48,412 nt of DNA from Burkholderiaceae bacterium (lineage in GTDB: Bacteria > Pseudomonadota > Gammaproteobacteria > Burkholderiales > Burkholderiaceae_C). Shown here in pieces: positions 17,528 through 27,612 of this stretch. Below the pieces are notes generated by a model. That model was given only the letters and a program-made list of their open reading frames with translations, was not told the origin of the DNA and did no database searches. Both the position numbers and the translations under genes were made by a program. Every line of letters begins with the position of its first letter. The first letter of the stretch is position 1. Where the stretch lies: the NCBI GenBank assembly GCA_031277295.1, contig JAITMV010000091.1, forward strand, positions 1 through 48,412, in the 5' to 3' direction.

Positions 17528-19105
17528 ATGAATCCGACCACTGACATCGACCGCCTGGCCCAATGGGCGCGCGAACAGCCGGACAAAGCGGCGGTGCGGC
17601 TGATCGACGGCGAGCAAGTGCGATCCTTGAGCTACGCCGAACTCGATGCGCGATCCACCCAAGCCGCGCACTGGCTGATCGCCCTGGGTCTGCGCCCTGG
17701 CGACGGGCTGGCGCTGTTGATGGAAAACCGGCTCGATCTGTTCGTGCTGGGCTGGGCCGCGCGCCGCGCCGGTTTGTATTACACGCCGGTCAGCCCCCAT
17801 CTGCACCCGTCCGAGGTGGCCTACATACTCAACGATTGCGAAGCACGCCTGCTGATCGGCACGCAACAAACGCTGGAACTGGCGCGCCGCATCCAGACCG
17901 GCGACGAGACGAACGGCTGGGACGGCCTGCGCTACCTGCTCGATGGCAAGGCAGCAGGCTGGCGTGGCGTGGCCGAAGAACTCGAATGCCACCCATCCGA
18001 CGCCATATTGCCGCAATGTCCGCTCGGGCGCGACTTTCTCTATTCCTCGGGCACCACCGGCAAACCCAAGGGCATCAAGCGCCCGCTGACGCCCTATGCC
18101 GAACGAATGCGCGACAGCTACGACGCCATCCTGTGGCGCGAATATTTCGGCCTGGGGCGCGAATCGGTCTATCTGACGATGGCCCCGCTGTACCACGCCG
18201 CGCCGCTGCGCACGGTCATGCGCAACATCGAGTGGGGCGGCGCGAGCATCGTCACCCGCCGCTTCGATGCGCTGGCGGCGCTGCGGATCATCGCGGACTG
18301 GCGCGTCACGCACAGCCAATGGGTGCCGACGATGATGATCCGCATGCTGGCGCTGCCGCAAGAAGTGCGCCAAGCGGCGGATCTGTCCAGTACGCAAGTG
18401 GCGATCCACGCCGCCGCGCCCTGCCCGCCCGACGTCAAACGCGGCATGATCGAATGGTGGGGGCCGGTCTGGTACGAATACTACGGCGGCTCCGAAAGCA
18501 TCGGCCTGACCGCTATCGACAGCGCGCAGTGGCTCCAGAAGCCGGGATCGGTAGGACGCGCCATGATCGGCAAGATTCACATCAAGGACGATCAGGGCAA
18601 CGAACTGCCCGCGGGCCGTCAGGGCCACATCTATTTTTCCGGCACGCCGCGCTTCGAATACCACAACGATCCGGCCAAAACCGCCGCCGCCTACGATGCC
18701 CAAGGATGCGCCACCTTCGGCGACATCGGCCACGTGGACGAAGACGGCTTTCTCTTTCTTTCCGGCCGCCGCACCGATCTGATTCTCTCCGGTGGCGTCA
18801 ACATCTATCCGCAGGAAGTCGAGAACCTGCTGGCCACCTACCCCGGCGTCACCGACGTGGCGGTGATCGGCGTGCCCCACCCCGAATTCGGCGAAGAAGT
18901 CAGGGCCGTGGTCGAGCTGGTCAACCCCGCCGACGCCAGCCCCGAACTGGCGGCGGCGCTGATCGATTTCTGCCGGCAACACTTGGCGCACCTGAAATGC
19001 CCGCGCAGCGTCGATTTCGTCCAGCGCCTGCCACGCTCGGAAAACGGAAAACTGTACAAACGGCGACTGATGGAACAGTACGCCGCCGCCCACCAACCTG
19101 TCTGA
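17528..19105 (+). CDS. AMP-dependent acyl-CoA synthetase
   Basis: FLYSSGTTGKPKGIKRP, YYGGSESIGLTAI, ATFGDIGHVDEDGFLFLSGRRTDLILSGGVNIYPQEVENLL, RSENGKLYKRRL. Start at MNPTTDIDRL (17528), not the ORF-track start. Confidence 0.92.
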   Translation: MNPTTDIDRLAQWAREQPDKAAVRLIDGEQVRSLSYAELDARSTQAAHWLIALGLRPGDGLALLMENRLDLFVLGWAARRAGLYYTPVSPHLHPSEVAYILNDCEARLLIGTQQTLELARRIQTGDETNGWDGLRYLLDGKAAGWRGVAEELECHPSDAILPQCPLGRDFLYSSGTTGKPKGIKRPLTPYAERMRDSYDAILWREYFGLGRESVYLTMAPLYHAAPLRTVMRNIEWGGASIVTRRFDALAALRIIADWRVTHSQWVPTMMIRMLALPQEVRQAADLSSTQVAIHAAAPCPPDVKRGMIEWWGPVWYEYYGGSESIGLTAIDSAQWLQKPGSVGRAMIGKIHIKDDQGNELPAGRQGHIYFSGTPRFEYHNDPAKTAAAYDAQGCATFGDIGHVDEDGFLFLSGRRTDLILSGGVNIYPQEVENLLATYPGVTDVAVIGVPHPEFGEEVRAVVELVNPADASPELAAALIDFCRQHLAHLKCPRSVDFVQRLPRSENGKLYKRRLMEQYAAAHQPV

Positions 19106-19116
19106 GGAACCCCGCC

Positions 19117-20247
19117 ATGCGTACCGCCCTTCGAGAAGATCACGAACAATTCCGCGACCAGGTTCGCAAATTCGTCCAGCGCGAAATCGCGCCGCACCAC
19201 CACGACTGGGAAAAAACCGGCGTCGTCTCGCGCGACGCCTGGCTGAAAGCCGGGCGCGAAGGCCTGCTGCTGTGCGCCATTCCCGAAGCCTACGGCGGCG
19301 GCGGCGGCGACTTCGGCCACTCCATCGTCGTCATTGAGGAACTGGTGCGCGCGCTGGCCAGCGGCCCCGGCTTTCCGCTGCACTCGGACATCGTCGCGCC
19401 CTACATCCTGGCCTACGGCACCGAAGAGCAAAAACAGCGCTGGCTGCCCGCCATGGCGCGCGGCGAAATCATCGGCGCCATCGCCATGACCGAACCGGGC
19501 CTGGGCAGCGACCTCAAATCGGTGCGCACCACGGCGCGGCGCGACGGCGACCACTACGTGCTCACCGGCCAGAAAACCTTCATCACCAACGGCATCAACT
19601 CGGACCTGGTCATCGTGGTCTGCAAGACCGACCCGGCGGCAGGCACGCGCGGCATCAGCCTGCTGTGCGTCGAAGCCGGCACGCCCGGCTTCACCAAAGG
19701 CGCGCCGCTGGAAAAAATCGGCCTCAAGGCGCAAGACACCGCCGAGCTGTTTTTCGACGACGTGCGCGTACCAGTCGGCAACCTGCTGGGCGAAGAAGGC
19801 AAGGGCTTCGGCTACCTCATGCACCAACTGGCGCAAGAACGCCTGATGATCGCCGTGCGCAGCCCGGTAGTCATGGAAGCCATGCTGGAAGAAACCATCA
19901 ACTACACCAAGAGCCGCAAAGCCTTCGGGCAGCCGGTGTTCGACTTCCAGAACACACGCTTCAAGCTGGCCGAAATCAAGACCAAGACCATAGCCTGCCG
20001 CGTGTTCGTCGACCACTGCATCGCCTTGCACTTCGAGAAAAAACTCAGCCCCGACATGGCCGCCATGGCCAAGCTGTACGCCACCGAAGCGCAAGGCCAA
20101 GCCGTCGATGAACTGCTCCAGTTGCACGGCGGCTACGGCTTCATGCGCGAATACCCAATCGCCCGCGCCTTCATCGACAGCCGCGTGCAGCGCATCTACG
20201 GCGGCACCTCGGAAATCATGAAGGAAATCATCGCGCGCGGGCTATAA
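19117..20247 (+). CDS. Acyl-CoA dehydrogenase
   Basis: [82 protein letters not shown]. Start at [12 protein letters not shown] (19117). Confidence 0.95.
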   Translation: MRTALREDHEQFRDQVRKFVQREIAPHHHDWEKTGVVSRDAWLKAGREGLLLCAIPEAYGGGGGDFGHSIVVIEELVRALASGPGFPLHSDIVAPYILAYGTEEQKQRWLPAMARGEIIGAIAMTEPGLGSDLKSVRTTARRDGDHYVLTGQKTFITNGINSDLVIVVCKTDPAAGTRGISLLCVEAGTPGFTKGAPLEKIGLKAQDTAELFFDDVRVPVGNLLGEEGKGFGYLMHQLAQERLMIAVRSPVVMEAMLEETINYTKSRKAFGQPVFDFQNTRFKLAEIKTKTIACRVFVDHCIALHFEKKLSPDMAAMAKLYATEAQGQAVDELLQLHGGYGFMREYPIARAFIDSRVQRIYGGTSEIMKEIIARGL

Positions 20248-20279
20248 AGTTCAACAACAACCGGAAACAAAAACACACC

Positions 20280-21422
<1,143 letters not shown>

Positions 21423-21449
21423 CGGCAATCCATCACGTGCACACGCCCA

Positions 21450-22295
21450 TCAGACACCGGCCCCAGGCCGGCGCGACTGCGCGCAACGCACCTGAATCAA
21501 TTCACGCTCGTGCGCGTCAGCGCCCAAACGGACGGCGCTGAGAAAACCGCCCCAGACGCAGCCGGTGTCAAGCGAAATCAGCTCGGGCCGCCCCTCCAGC
21601 CAGCCCAGAGCAGACCAATGGCCAAAGGCAATCACGTCGCGCGCCGTGCGGCGGCCCGGCACATCGAACCACGGCACATAACCCGGCGGCGCGCCGTCAG
21701 CGGCGCGATCCTTGGTGGCGAATTCCATGCGTCCATCGACACTGCAAAAACGCAAGCGCGTCAAAGCGTTGACGATCACGCGCAACCGCGCCGCGCCTTG
21801 TAGATCGTCCTGCCATTGATCGGGCTGACTGCCATACATCCGATGCATGAAACCGCTCCAGTCAGAGCCGCTCAACACGGCCTCAACCTCGGCGGCCAAA
21901 GACAAAGCCTGCGCTGCCGTCCACTGCGGCAACACACCGGCGTGAACCATCAGCACGCCACGCTCGCGCAGCGCCAAAGGGCGCCGACGCAGCCAATCGA
22001 TCAATGCGGCGCGCTCGGGCGCATGCAAAATGTCGTTCAAAGTATCGTCGCGTTGCGGCTTGCGCGCGCCCTGCGACATCGCCAGCAAATGCAAGTCGTG
22101 ATTGCCGAGCAGGCAAGCAGCGGCATTGCCCAACGCCATCAGGCGGCGCAGCACGGCCAGCGATTGCGGCCCCCGGTTGACCAAATCGCCAAGCACAATC
22201 AACCGGTCGCGGCTGGGCGAAAAATCGACGCGCTCCAACAACCGGCCCAACGCCTGATCGCAGCCCTGCACGTCGCCAATCAAATAAAGTGACAT
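21450..22295 (-). CDS. apaH: Symmetrical bis(5'-nucleosyl)-tetraphosphatase
   Basis: MSLYLIGDVQGCDQALGRLLERVDFSPSRDRLIVLGDLVNRGPQSLAVLRRL, LLGNHDLHLLA, MVHAGVLPQWT. Confidence 0.96.
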   Translation of the reverse strand: MSLYLIGDVQGCDQALGRLLERVDFSPSRDRLIVLGDLVNRGPQSLAVLRRLMALGNAAACLLGNHDLHLLAMSQGARKPQRDDTLNDILHAPERAALIDWLRRRPLALRERGVLMVHAGVLPQWTAAQALSLAAEVEAVLSGSDWSGFMHRMYGSQPDQWQDDLQGAARLRVIVNALTRLRFCSVDGRMEFATKDRAADGAPPGYVPWFDVPGRRTARDVIAFGHWSALGWLEGRPELISLDTGCVWGGFLSAVRLGADAHERELIQVRCAQSRRPGAGV

Positions 22296-22383
22296 AGTGT
22301 TTAATTTGACACACTGTTTCAGAAAATACAGTTGTACAAAACGAAATCAACGCCCGCGCGGCAAGGCACAAAGCTTAAGGCCA

Positions 22384-22506
22384 CGCTGAACAACTTTCAT
22401 GCGGCGAAAAACATCTTCGCTTATGAAGCAGTCTGCTGCTATAAGCCAATGATCGTGATATCGCCCGAATGCAAGATGCGCCAGCCGCGACAGACTTGTT
22501 CAGAGC
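22384..22506 (-). repeat. MITE-like short element (inverted orientation copy)
   Basis: 30 bp (22475-22504) are the exact reverse complement of 25819-25848; imperfect terminal inverted repeats CGCTGAACAAC / GTTCAGAG. Confidence 0.6.
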
Positions 22507-23173
22507 TTCCCCAAAGGCACGCTCATCCGCAGAAACTGCATGACGTGCCCCCTCAATCTGCTTCACTACAACTACAAAGTAGGCCATGCAAAATTCGTCC
22601 TTGTGTTCCATGCCGATGACGCGCCATCCGTGACGCATGAAACTGGCACAGTCCCACCCTCTCGTCATTCCGCGCGAAGGCGGGCGATACAAGCTCTCAG
22701 CGCGAACTCCCGGAGTGATATGGATCGAATCAAAACCTGGGAGTTTTTGCCACCCGTGATAACCCCGAAACGCCAGCGCCCATGCGGGTCAGAGAGGTTT
22801 TGCAGGGCCGACCACTTAGTCGCCCCTGAAAGACCGCCTACTTGCGCAACAGTCCCGTGGATTTGATGATCGTTTGCCGCCGCCAAAAAACTGCATGACT
22901 CTCGCCCCTGCCCCCCATTGCTGTCACTACTTGGGTGACAAAACAACATGCGTACCGACATTGATGCACCCCGGCCGTGGTGCGGCATCGCTCGTCAACT
23001 GCATCCGCCCTCTTGCTTGGCATGTTGATCATGGTACCGGCGGGCACACTCAACTGGCGTATATATTCACTTCAGTTTTTCATATCGCTCACGCGCCACC
23101 CGCACCGCATGAAACCGGCGCGCTCTCACCTTTTCGTCATTCCTGCCCGCCCCTTTGTCATTCCCGCAAAGAC

Positions 23174-23343
23174 CTCAGAGCCTATGAAAAAATCCGCCAC
23201 GCCCGCTCATGCCGCCAAAACGCACCCAGTCGTCGAAAGCAAATGCTCGCAATACCACGAGGTATTGCTGCGCTTTGCGCCTAGACTGGACACGTTGCAG
23301 GCGACTTAGCTCGGACGCGCCGAATTCTTTCACAGGCTCTGAG
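23174..23343. repeat. Short element with terminal inverted repeats CTCAGAGCCTATGAAA / TTTCACAGGCTCTGAG
   Basis: 15/16 inverted termini; ends 8 bp before the ATG of the CNNM gene; interior shares GAAAGCAAATGCnCGCAATACCnCGAGGTAT with 25860-25910. Confidence 0.65.
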
Positions 23344-23351
23344 AGCACACC

Positions 23352-24692
23352 ATGGTTTTAGCTTTGATTCTGATCGTTCTGTTCACGCTGCTGAACGGCG
23401 TATTTGCAATGTCCGAGTTGGCATTCGCATCTGCTCACAAGGCACGGCTGGCAGCGCTGCAAGAAAGCGGCGATGCGGGTGCAGGCGCAGCGCTGAAGTT
23501 GATGGCGCAGCCGACGCAGTTTCTGTCCATCGTGCAAGTGGGCGTCACGCTGATCAACATGCTCAACGGCGTCGTTGGCGAGGCGGCGTTCAACGCTCCG
23601 TTGACGCAGTGGTTCGTCGGGCTAGGTCTGCGCAAAGGTGTGGCATCGGTCGCAGCCACCGCGCTGATCCTGAGCGTCATCACATTCACCACCATCGTCT
23701 TTGGCGAACTGGTGCCCAAGCGCATTGGTCAGTTATTTCCTGAGACGGTAGCTCGCTGGGTCGCGCGGCCGATGACATGGCTGGCAACGACTGCCAAGCC
23801 ATTCGTCGCTCTACTGGCACTATCGACGCAAGCCGCGCTAAAGCTGCTGCACATCGACGAATCACGCCGCCGCACCGTCACCGAAGAAGAAATTTCGGCC
23901 AGCCTGGAAGAAGGCGTCGATGCCGGACTGATCGAAGAACACGAGCATCAGATGGTACGCAACGTATTCCATCTGGACGACCGGCCATTGACGTCGCTGA
24001 TGGTCCCGCGCGGGGATATTGAATGGCTGCACGCCGGTCAAACCGCGGCGGCGGCGCTGCAATTCGTTGCCGGGCGCGGAGAATTGCACGCCCACTCGTG
24101 GTACCCGGTGTGCCGTGAAGGGCTGGACGACGTGATCGGCATTATCTCTGTTGCGCACTTGCTCAAACTCAAGGATCAGCCCGAGCAGCGACTGGAACCC
24201 CACGTCGCGCCGGCATCATTCGTGCCGGAGACTTTGAGCGGTCTGGAAATGCTGGGACAACTACGCGACAAATCGAGCCGCCTGATGTTCATCGTTGACG
24301 AATATGGTGTAGTACAAGGCCTGATGACACCGGGCGATTTGCTGGAAGCGATCACTGGAGAACTCAAACCCGAACAACGTGCCGACGCCTGGGCCACACC
24401 CACGAATGACGGCGCCTGGGCGCTAGACGGTCTGATGCCGATCAGTGAATTAAAAGCACGTCTGCATATCGACCAATTACCGATGGAAGATAAAGGCCGC
24501 TACAATACGGTTGCCGGTTTGCTGCTGGCCGTCACCGGCCATCTGCCGTCGGTTGGTGACGAGATCGAAACGTCGGGCTGGATATTCAAGGTTCTTGAAA
24601 TGGAAGGTCGGCGCATTGATCGTGTTATAGCGCGCAACGCCCAACTGGTCGAAAAAACAGGTGTCACCCCTCGTTCGCAAGCTGCGGATTGA
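23352..24692 (+). CDS. Hemolysin family protein / CNNM-CBS domain transporter
   Basis: N-terminal CNNM membrane domain (LNGVFAMSELAFASAHKARL...LINMLNGVVGEAAF...VFGELVPKRIGQLFPE) and CBS domains (LMVPRGDIEWL, MFIVDEYGVVQGLMTPGDLLEAITGEL). Confidence 0.93.
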   Translation: MVLALILIVLFTLLNGVFAMSELAFASAHKARLAALQESGDAGAGAALKLMAQPTQFLSIVQVGVTLINMLNGVVGEAAFNAPLTQWFVGLGLRKGVASVAATALILSVITFTTIVFGELVPKRIGQLFPETVARWVARPMTWLATTAKPFVALLALSTQAALKLLHIDESRRRTVTEEEISASLEEGVDAGLIEEHEHQMVRNVFHLDDRPLTSLMVPRGDIEWLHAGQTAAAALQFVAGRGELHAHSWYPVCREGLDDVIGIISVAHLLKLKDQPEQRLEPHVAPASFVPETLSGLEMLGQLRDKSSRLMFIVDEYGVVQGLMTPGDLLEAITGELKPEQRADAWATPTNDGAWALDGLMPISELKARLHIDQLPMEDKGRYNTVAGLLLAVTGHLPSVGDEIETSGWIFKVLEMEGRRIDRVIARNAQLVEKTGVTPRSQAAD

Positions 24693-24753
24693 TATTTTTC
24701 CAAAGTAGTGGTAATATCATCCCGTTTTAATTATTGATTAGGAGCCTTCTGAT

Positions 24754-25044
24754 ATGTCCTCTTACCATGAACTACTGAAACAGCGCGATGCGCTGACGCA
24801 GCAAATCGAGGAAGCGCGCAAGCGCGAAAAGGCAGATGCCGTTGCCAAGGTGCGCGTGTTAGTCGGAGAATACCAACTGACCACCACTGACATATTTCCT
24901 TCCGGCCGCAAGACGCGCGCAATCAGCAACGCAAAAATCCCACCCAAGTACCGCGACCCGGCCTCCGGCCAAACCTGGACTGGCCGTGGCAAAGCGCCCA
25001 AATGGATCGACGGCAAAGACCGTGCTCAGTTCGTGATCCTCTGA
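24754..25044 (+). CDS. H-NS family nucleoid-associated protein
   Basis: C-terminal DNA-binding motif IPPKYRDPASGQTWTGRGKAPKWIDG. Confidence 0.93.
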   Translation: MSSYHELLKQRDALTQQIEEARKREKADAVAKVRVLVGEYQLTTTDIFPSGRKTRAISNAKIPPKYRDPASGQTWTGRGKAPKWIDGKDRAQFVIL

Positions 25045-25051
25045 TCTTTCC

Positions 25052-25127
25052 CTGCATCCGTGAGTTGAAGAGGAAAAACACATCACCTTCCGGGCGAGAC
25101 CTTCCCTTCTTGAGGCCACGGATTCAG
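25052..25127. repeat. 76-bp palindromic dispersed repeat, copy E1 (tandem with E2)
   Basis: CTGCATCCGTGAGTTGAAGAGGAAAAACACATCACC...CCTTCCCTTCTTGAGGCCACGGATTCAG. Confidence 0.88.
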
Positions 25128-25135
25128 ACTTTCAC

Positions 25136-25211
25136 CTGAATCCGTGAGTTGAAGAGGGAAAGCGCATCACCATGTGGGCGGGGCCTTCCCTTCTTGAGGT
25201 CACGGATTCAG
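25136..25211. repeat. 76-bp palindromic dispersed repeat, copy E2
   Basis: CTGAATCCGTGAGTTGAAGAGGGAAAGCGCATCACC...TTCTTGAGGTCACGGATTCAG; perfect 12-bp arms CTGAATCCGTGA/TCACGGATTCAG. Confidence 0.88.
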
Positions 25212-25260
25212 ACTTTCATTAATGCCGCTCGACTGCTACGAAGCGGCGAAAAAAATCTCG

Positions 25261-25289
25261 AACAGGCGCCCGCAGGTGCCTGTTTTTTT
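25261..25289 (+). terminator. Rho-independent terminator after the H-NS-like gene
   Basis: AACAGGCGCC-CGCA-GGTGCCTGTT followed by a T run. Confidence 0.85.
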
Positions 25290-25392
25290 ATGCACTTTCC
25301 CAACCCCGGCAACAGGCGCCAACCCTAACGGCAATGAGCCAATGGCGATGATGAAATAATTCCCCGCTTACACACAAAGGAGCCCATTCACC

Positions 25393-25719
25393 ATGGATCA
25401 AGACACCCGACAGCGCATAGACGACCTGCTCAAAAGACACGACATTGTGCTGTTCATGAAGGGAAACGCCAATTTTCCCATGTGCGGCTTTTCCGGCCGT
25501 GCCGTACAGCTTCTCAAAGCCTGCGGCATCGAGCCACGTACGCTAGCCACAGTCAACGTGTTGCAAGACGATGCTATCCGCCAGGGCATCAAGGAATACA
25601 GCAACTGGCCAACTATTCCACAGCTCTACATCAAAGGCGAATTCATTGGTGGCTCTGACATCATGATGGAAATGTACGAATCAGGCGAATTACAACAACT
25701 GGTGTCCAGCGCCCTGTGA
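25393..25719 (+). CDS. grxD: Monothiol glutaredoxin, Grx4 family
   Basis: KGNANFPMCGFSGRAVQLLKACG (CGFS active site), EYSNWPTIPQLYIKGEFIGGSDIMMEMYESGEL. Confidence 0.96.
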   Translation: MDQDTRQRIDDLLKRHDIVLFMKGNANFPMCGFSGRAVQLLKACGIEPRTLATVNVLQDDAIRQGIKEYSNWPTIPQLYIKGEFIGGSDIMMEMYESGELQQLVSSAL

Positions 25720-25817
25720 GACCCATCATCCCAGGCCCCCTGTAACTAGGTGCGTGAAATGGCATTGATGCACTCACGTTCATGGCAAGACGCAAACCGC
25801 AGCGATACCAAAGGAGC

Positions 25818-25934
25818 CTCTGAACAAGTCTGTCGCGGCTGGCGCATCCCGTATTCGGGAGGTCTGCTTCGAAAGCAAATGCGCGCAATACCGCGAGGTA
25901 TGCTTAAGCTTTGCTCGCGCAGACTTATTCAGAT
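25818..25934 (+). repeat. MITE-like short element
   Basis: CTCTGAACAAGTCTG...CAGACTTATTCAGAT imperfect terminal inverted repeats; 30-bp terminal block shared with 22475-22504 in opposite orientation. Confidence 0.65.
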
Positions 25935-26012
25935 ATCCCAAAGTATTTGCAAAGACAGAACACGGGTGCGGCGCACCACGTTAGAACCCACCCAAAAGTC
26001 ACTGCCTGGGGC

Positions 26013-26666
26013 TCATTTCCCGCCCGTCGCAACCGGCTGCGATGCAGCAGAGGCTGTCGGCACAGGCTCGCTGCTGGATGCCGGCTTTGCATCTGAAGTT
26101 GACACCAATGGAGTGACAGAGCTCGTATTCCCATTGCGATTGCCGACGTAGTAGCCCAGGCCAATCAGCACCGCCAACACCACAATCGCCCAGGGCAACC
26201 ACTTGATCATGCCCGCGCCGGAGCTGTCCTTGGCGCCATCTCTCACCGGCATTGAAAGCAGGCTTTGCCCAACATCCGCCAGACTGACAACCTCAGCAGG
26301 AAGTTTGGACAACACACTTCCTCCAAGTGTGAGCTTACCCACAATGGGCGGCAGCAAGTAAGCCAGCGCTGAAGTCACGTCGTCGCGCGCAAGCCCAAGC
26401 CGCTTGGTCAGCATTGACAACTTATCGTCGCCCCCGCCGAGCACAGTCTCCAACTGGCTGTTGCTGATCGGCTGCGCTGCCGGACCGCCGCCCAACCAAG
26501 ACTGAACGATTGGCCCCAGACCCGCAGTCTTGAATTTTTCCAAAAAGCCGATCAATCCTCCGGCTGGCTTGTCGGTCATCAAAGCCAGCAGCATCTGCAT
26601 CAGCGGCAGCGCCTTGTCGCCTATGCCAAAGCGCGCAGCGGCCTCACGGATCAATACCTCAAACAT
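26013..26666 (-). CDS. YidB/DUF937 family protein with C-terminal transmembrane segment
   Basis: GGLIGFLEKFKTAGLGPIVQSWLGGGPAAQPISNSQLETVLGGG DUF937 motif, then a WLPWAIVVLAVLIGLGYYVG TM helix and Ser/Ala-rich tail. Confidence 0.85.
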   Translation of the reverse strand: MFEVLIREAAARFGIGDKALPLMQMLLALMTDKPAGGLIGFLEKFKTAGLGPIVQSWLGGGPAAQPISNSQLETVLGGGDDKLSMLTKRLGLARDDVTSALAYLLPPIVGKLTLGGSVLSKLPAEVVSLADVGQSLLSMPVRDGAKDSSGAGMIKWLPWAIVVLAVLIGLGYYVGNRNGNTSSVTPLVSTSDAKPASSSEPVPTASAASQPVATGGK

Positions 26667-26902
26667 GGAAACTCCTTTCTATCGTTTAGCGTTTAGCGCG
26701 GACTATGACATGGCGCGGCGGCGTCAAGCTCGATCCACGCCGCACGTTGTGCGTCAAACGCGCAGCGTCTGTGAACAAAATCGCAGATGACTTCGCTTGC
26801 GCTCAGGTGACGCGCTTAGACGGCACATGATTTGAACGGGTCATTTCATCATGCGCCGCTTCAGCGCGGTCATTTCGTCATTCATTCACAGGCGCTCAGC
26901 GA

Positions 26903-27583
26903 TCAGGGCGTGTGAAGCCATTTCTTCTGCGCCGCGAACACCGCGTTGGGATACTGCGACTTGCCGCGCGAGCCGTTGTAGCGACCCAATGCCATGAACT
27001 CGTTGCCGCCCTCCACGTCGAGATAGTGGCGCAAGATGACGCAGCCGAAGCGCAAATTGGTCTGCATGTGAAACAGCTTGGCCGGATCGCCATCACCGAT
27101 CAGCCGGCACCAAAACGGCATCACCTGCATGTAGCCACGCGCACCAGCCACAGAGACGGCAAACTTGCGGAACGCGCTCTCCACCTGAATCAAACCGAGC
27201 ACCAGCGAAGTCTCCAACCCGGCGCGCTTGCTTTCGTACCAAACTGTTTGTAAAAATTCAATGCGGTCTGTAAATACTTGTATGCGCGACTGAAGATGAT
27301 CGCTCATCGCCGACAGCCAGCGCAGATGAGCCAGCCGCGCCTCGGTCGAAGCAAACATCGGCACCGGCGGCGCGCTGTTGGCAACGGCCGCGCTCAAAGC
27401 GGTGCGCACGGAATCAGCGAGCGGCTCCTCGATCTGGCTGCCAGCGCGCGCGCCTGGTGGCACGAGCAAAAGCGCGCCCGGCAGCAGGGTCAAACTCCAA
27501 AGAACTTTTCTTCTGTGCATCCCATCTCTCAAGAAAAAGAACGACCAACGGGAAGCCGCCACGCCCGCGGCACGAAGATGCAT
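26903..27583 (-). CDS. Lytic transglycosylase domain protein
   Basis: GLIQVESAFRKFAVSVAGARGYMQVMPFWCRLIGDGDPAKLFHMQTNLRFGCVILRHYLD, SLT fold. Start may be internal (MHRRKVLW). Confidence 0.88.
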   Translation of the reverse strand: MHLRAAGVAASRWSFFFLRDGMHRRKVLWSLTLLPGALLLVPPGARAGSQIEEPLADSVRTALSAAVANSAPPVPMFASTEARLAHLRWLSAMSDHLQSRIQVFTDRIEFLQTVWYESKRAGLETSLVLGLIQVESAFRKFAVSVAGARGYMQVMPFWCRLIGDGDPAKLFHMQTNLRFGCVILRHYLDVEGGNEFMALGRYNGSRGKSQYPNAVFAAQKKWLHTP

Positions 27584-27612
27584 CCGTCATTTGTCATTCG
27601 CCGCGAGCGCGG

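Noticed and set aside
17168-19096. 642-aa minus-strand ORF opposite the acyl-CoA synthetase
   Set aside because: Shadow ORF; the plus strand carries all AMP-binding motifs.
17563-19116. N-terminal extension of the 894-aa ORF before the acyl-CoA dehydrogenase
   Set aside because: Out-of-frame overlap with the acyl-CoA synthetase; Arg-rich translation; the real start is 19117.
18838-20127. 429-aa minus-strand ORF opposite the acyl-CoA dehydrogenase
   Set aside because: Shadow ORF of a clear acyl-CoA dehydrogenase.
22332-23309. Small overlapping ORFs on both strands in the apaH-CNNM intergenic region
   Set aside because: No recognisable motifs; region is made of repeats and possible remnants.
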